NCBI GenBank assembly: GCA_002352485.1
Contig: DEIM01000128.1
Span: 1 to 7,561, forward strand
Length of the DNA: 7,561 nucleotides
Origin: Candidatus Dadabacteria bacterium UBA2774
GTDB lineage: Bacteria > Desulfobacterota_D > UBA1144 > Nemesobacterales > UBA2774
Reading direction: 5' to 3'
Below the pieces are notes generated by a model. It saw nothing but the letters and a program-made list of their open reading frames with translations, was not told the origin of the DNA and ran no database searches. Each line of letters starts with the position of its first letter. The first letter of the stretch is position 1. A program made the translations under genes and the position numbers. Positions 7,237 through 7,561 of this stretch are shown here, one piece after another.

Positions 7237-7266
7237 ATATTACTTTATAACCCGATAAAGAGTCAA
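7237..7266 (-). promoter_or_regulatory. Candidate promoter of the TPR-aroQ unit, placed for leaderless transcription
   Basis: On the minus strand TTGACT (7266-7261, 5 of 6 to TTGACA) is followed after 18 bp by TAATAT (7242-7237, 4 of 6 to TATAAT). Six bases then separate the -10 from the ATG at 7230, so the usual start point would be the A of the ATG itself. The absence of a Shine-Dalgarno agrees with this. The spacer is itself an inverted repeat (CTTTAT 7243-7248, ATAAAG 7255-7260). Confidence 0.5.
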
Positions 7267-7283
7267 GAATCCCCGTTTATCGG
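7252..7283. repeat. 8-bp inverted repeat over the TPR-gene promoter, possible operator
   Basis: CCGATAAA (7252-7259) and TTTATCGG (7276-7283) are perfect reverse complements 16 bp apart, and the -35 candidate TTGACT lies between them. The first arm overlaps a second small inverted repeat in the promoter spacer, so ATAAA/TTTAT half-sites occur three times in about 40 bp. This resembles a repressor site but has no known match that I can name. Confidence 0.4.
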
Positions 7284-7382
7284 CTCACTATAGATAATAT
7301 TGGCAATATGCTTCCTTGTATTAATAGACACAATGGCTGTGTGCTTTATTACACAGATTATCTCGATATACATTATTTCTCT

Positions 7383-7420
7383 AAACAAGTATTCGTCTAT
7401 GTGTCTTAAATCACTTGTTT
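7383..7420. repeat. 8-bp inverted repeat with T-run
   Basis: AAACAAGT (7383-7390) pairs perfectly with ACTTGTTT (7413-7420) across a 22-nt gap. On the plus strand the second arm runs into TTTTT (7418-7422). The large loop and AT-rich stem make it a poor terminator, and no plus-strand gene precedes it. Confidence 0.35.
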
Positions 7421-7512
7421 TTATATGCTCCGGTCATATGGCATCCAACTTGCTCATTAATAGACCTGACCGATGGAACACGTGTCCGATAACGAACGTT
7501 TACTGCTTCTCA

Positions 7513-7533
7513 CCGCGGTCCGGGAAACCGCGG
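7513..7533. repeat. GC-rich hairpin near the right edge
   Basis: CCGCGGT (7513-7519) and ACCGCGG (7527-7533) form a perfect 7-bp stem around a 7-nt loop. Because CCGCGG is itself palindromic, the two copies are also direct repeats. No T-run follows on either strand. On the plus strand GGCTATAGTTA begins in the second arm (7532-7542), one base different from the motif found before recJ and the SPFH gene. It might belong to a promoter or leader of a gene lying to the right. Confidence 0.5.
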
Positions 7534-7561
7534 CTATAGTTATTAATCACGGGTTCTAAAG

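Larger units (their letters stand above)
7231..7561. other. Intergenic region upstream of the TPR gene, no convincing gene
   Basis: The 331 bases up to the right edge hold the TPR promoter and several inverted repeats. Beyond those listed separately, these are a 13-bp palindrome ATATTGGCAATAT (7297-7309), CTGTGT/ACACAG (7337-7342 and 7351-7356) and a palindromic ACACGTGT (7478-7485). The only sizeable frame is a 79-codon one at 7300-7539 on the plus strand from a TTG with no ribosome binding site, which I do not support. At the right edge one minus-strand frame is open for about 19 codons before a TAA at 7502-7500. It could be the tail of a gene beyond the window, but nothing in it is recognisable. 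Confidence 0.5.

Noticed and set aside
7300..7539. 79-codon plus-strand frame with a hydrophobic, Cys-rich N-terminus
   Set aside because: It begins at TTG with no Shine-Dalgarno, has an unlikely composition, resembles no family I know and runs through several inverted repeats. A real small membrane protein cannot be fully excluded.

Overview
This looks like an ordinary chromosomal segment of a free-living bacterium with moderate GC content and housekeeping genes on both strands. I see no phage, transposon, CRISPR or tRNA/rRNA signatures. The gene set gives no secure phylum. The general feel (single-chain glycine dehydrogenase, lone prohibitin-like SPFH protein, TPR protein beside aroQ) fits a Gram-negative, deltaproteobacteria-like or uncultured relative, but that is a guess.

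Left part, plus strand: the last 52 codons of gcvH (glycine cleavage H protein) enter from the left edge. After a 158-bp gap comes a complete gcvP for the single-chain, PLP-dependent glycine dehydrogenase (967 aa). Together they are two of the parts of the glycine cleavage system. No gcvT is visible.

Middle and right, minus strand, read right to left: a TPR-repeat protein (236 aa), aroQ (type II 3-dehydroquinate dehydratase, 144 aa) 19 bp downstream of it, recJ (single-strand DNA exonuclease, 564 aa) after 110 bp, and a membrane-anchored SPFH/prohibitin-family protein (294 aa after start correction) after 83 bp. The minus-strand run converges on gcvP and ends in a hairpin-plus-T-run terminator just after the SPFH gene. 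These genes do not form one pathway. They are probably a loose co-directional cluster with internal promoters.

The interesting material is in the gaps. The recJ and SPFH leaders share an 11-bp motif, GGCTATATTTA, at nearly identical distances (40 and 39 nt) from their starts, each preceded by an inverted repeat. The TPR gene has a promoter-like pair placed so that transcription would start on the A of its ATG, which suggests a leaderless mRNA. An inverted repeat lies over the same promoter. The last 330 bp carry no convincing gene but hold several inverted repeats, including a GC-rich hairpin near the right edge. I found no clear evidence of a novel multi-gene system.
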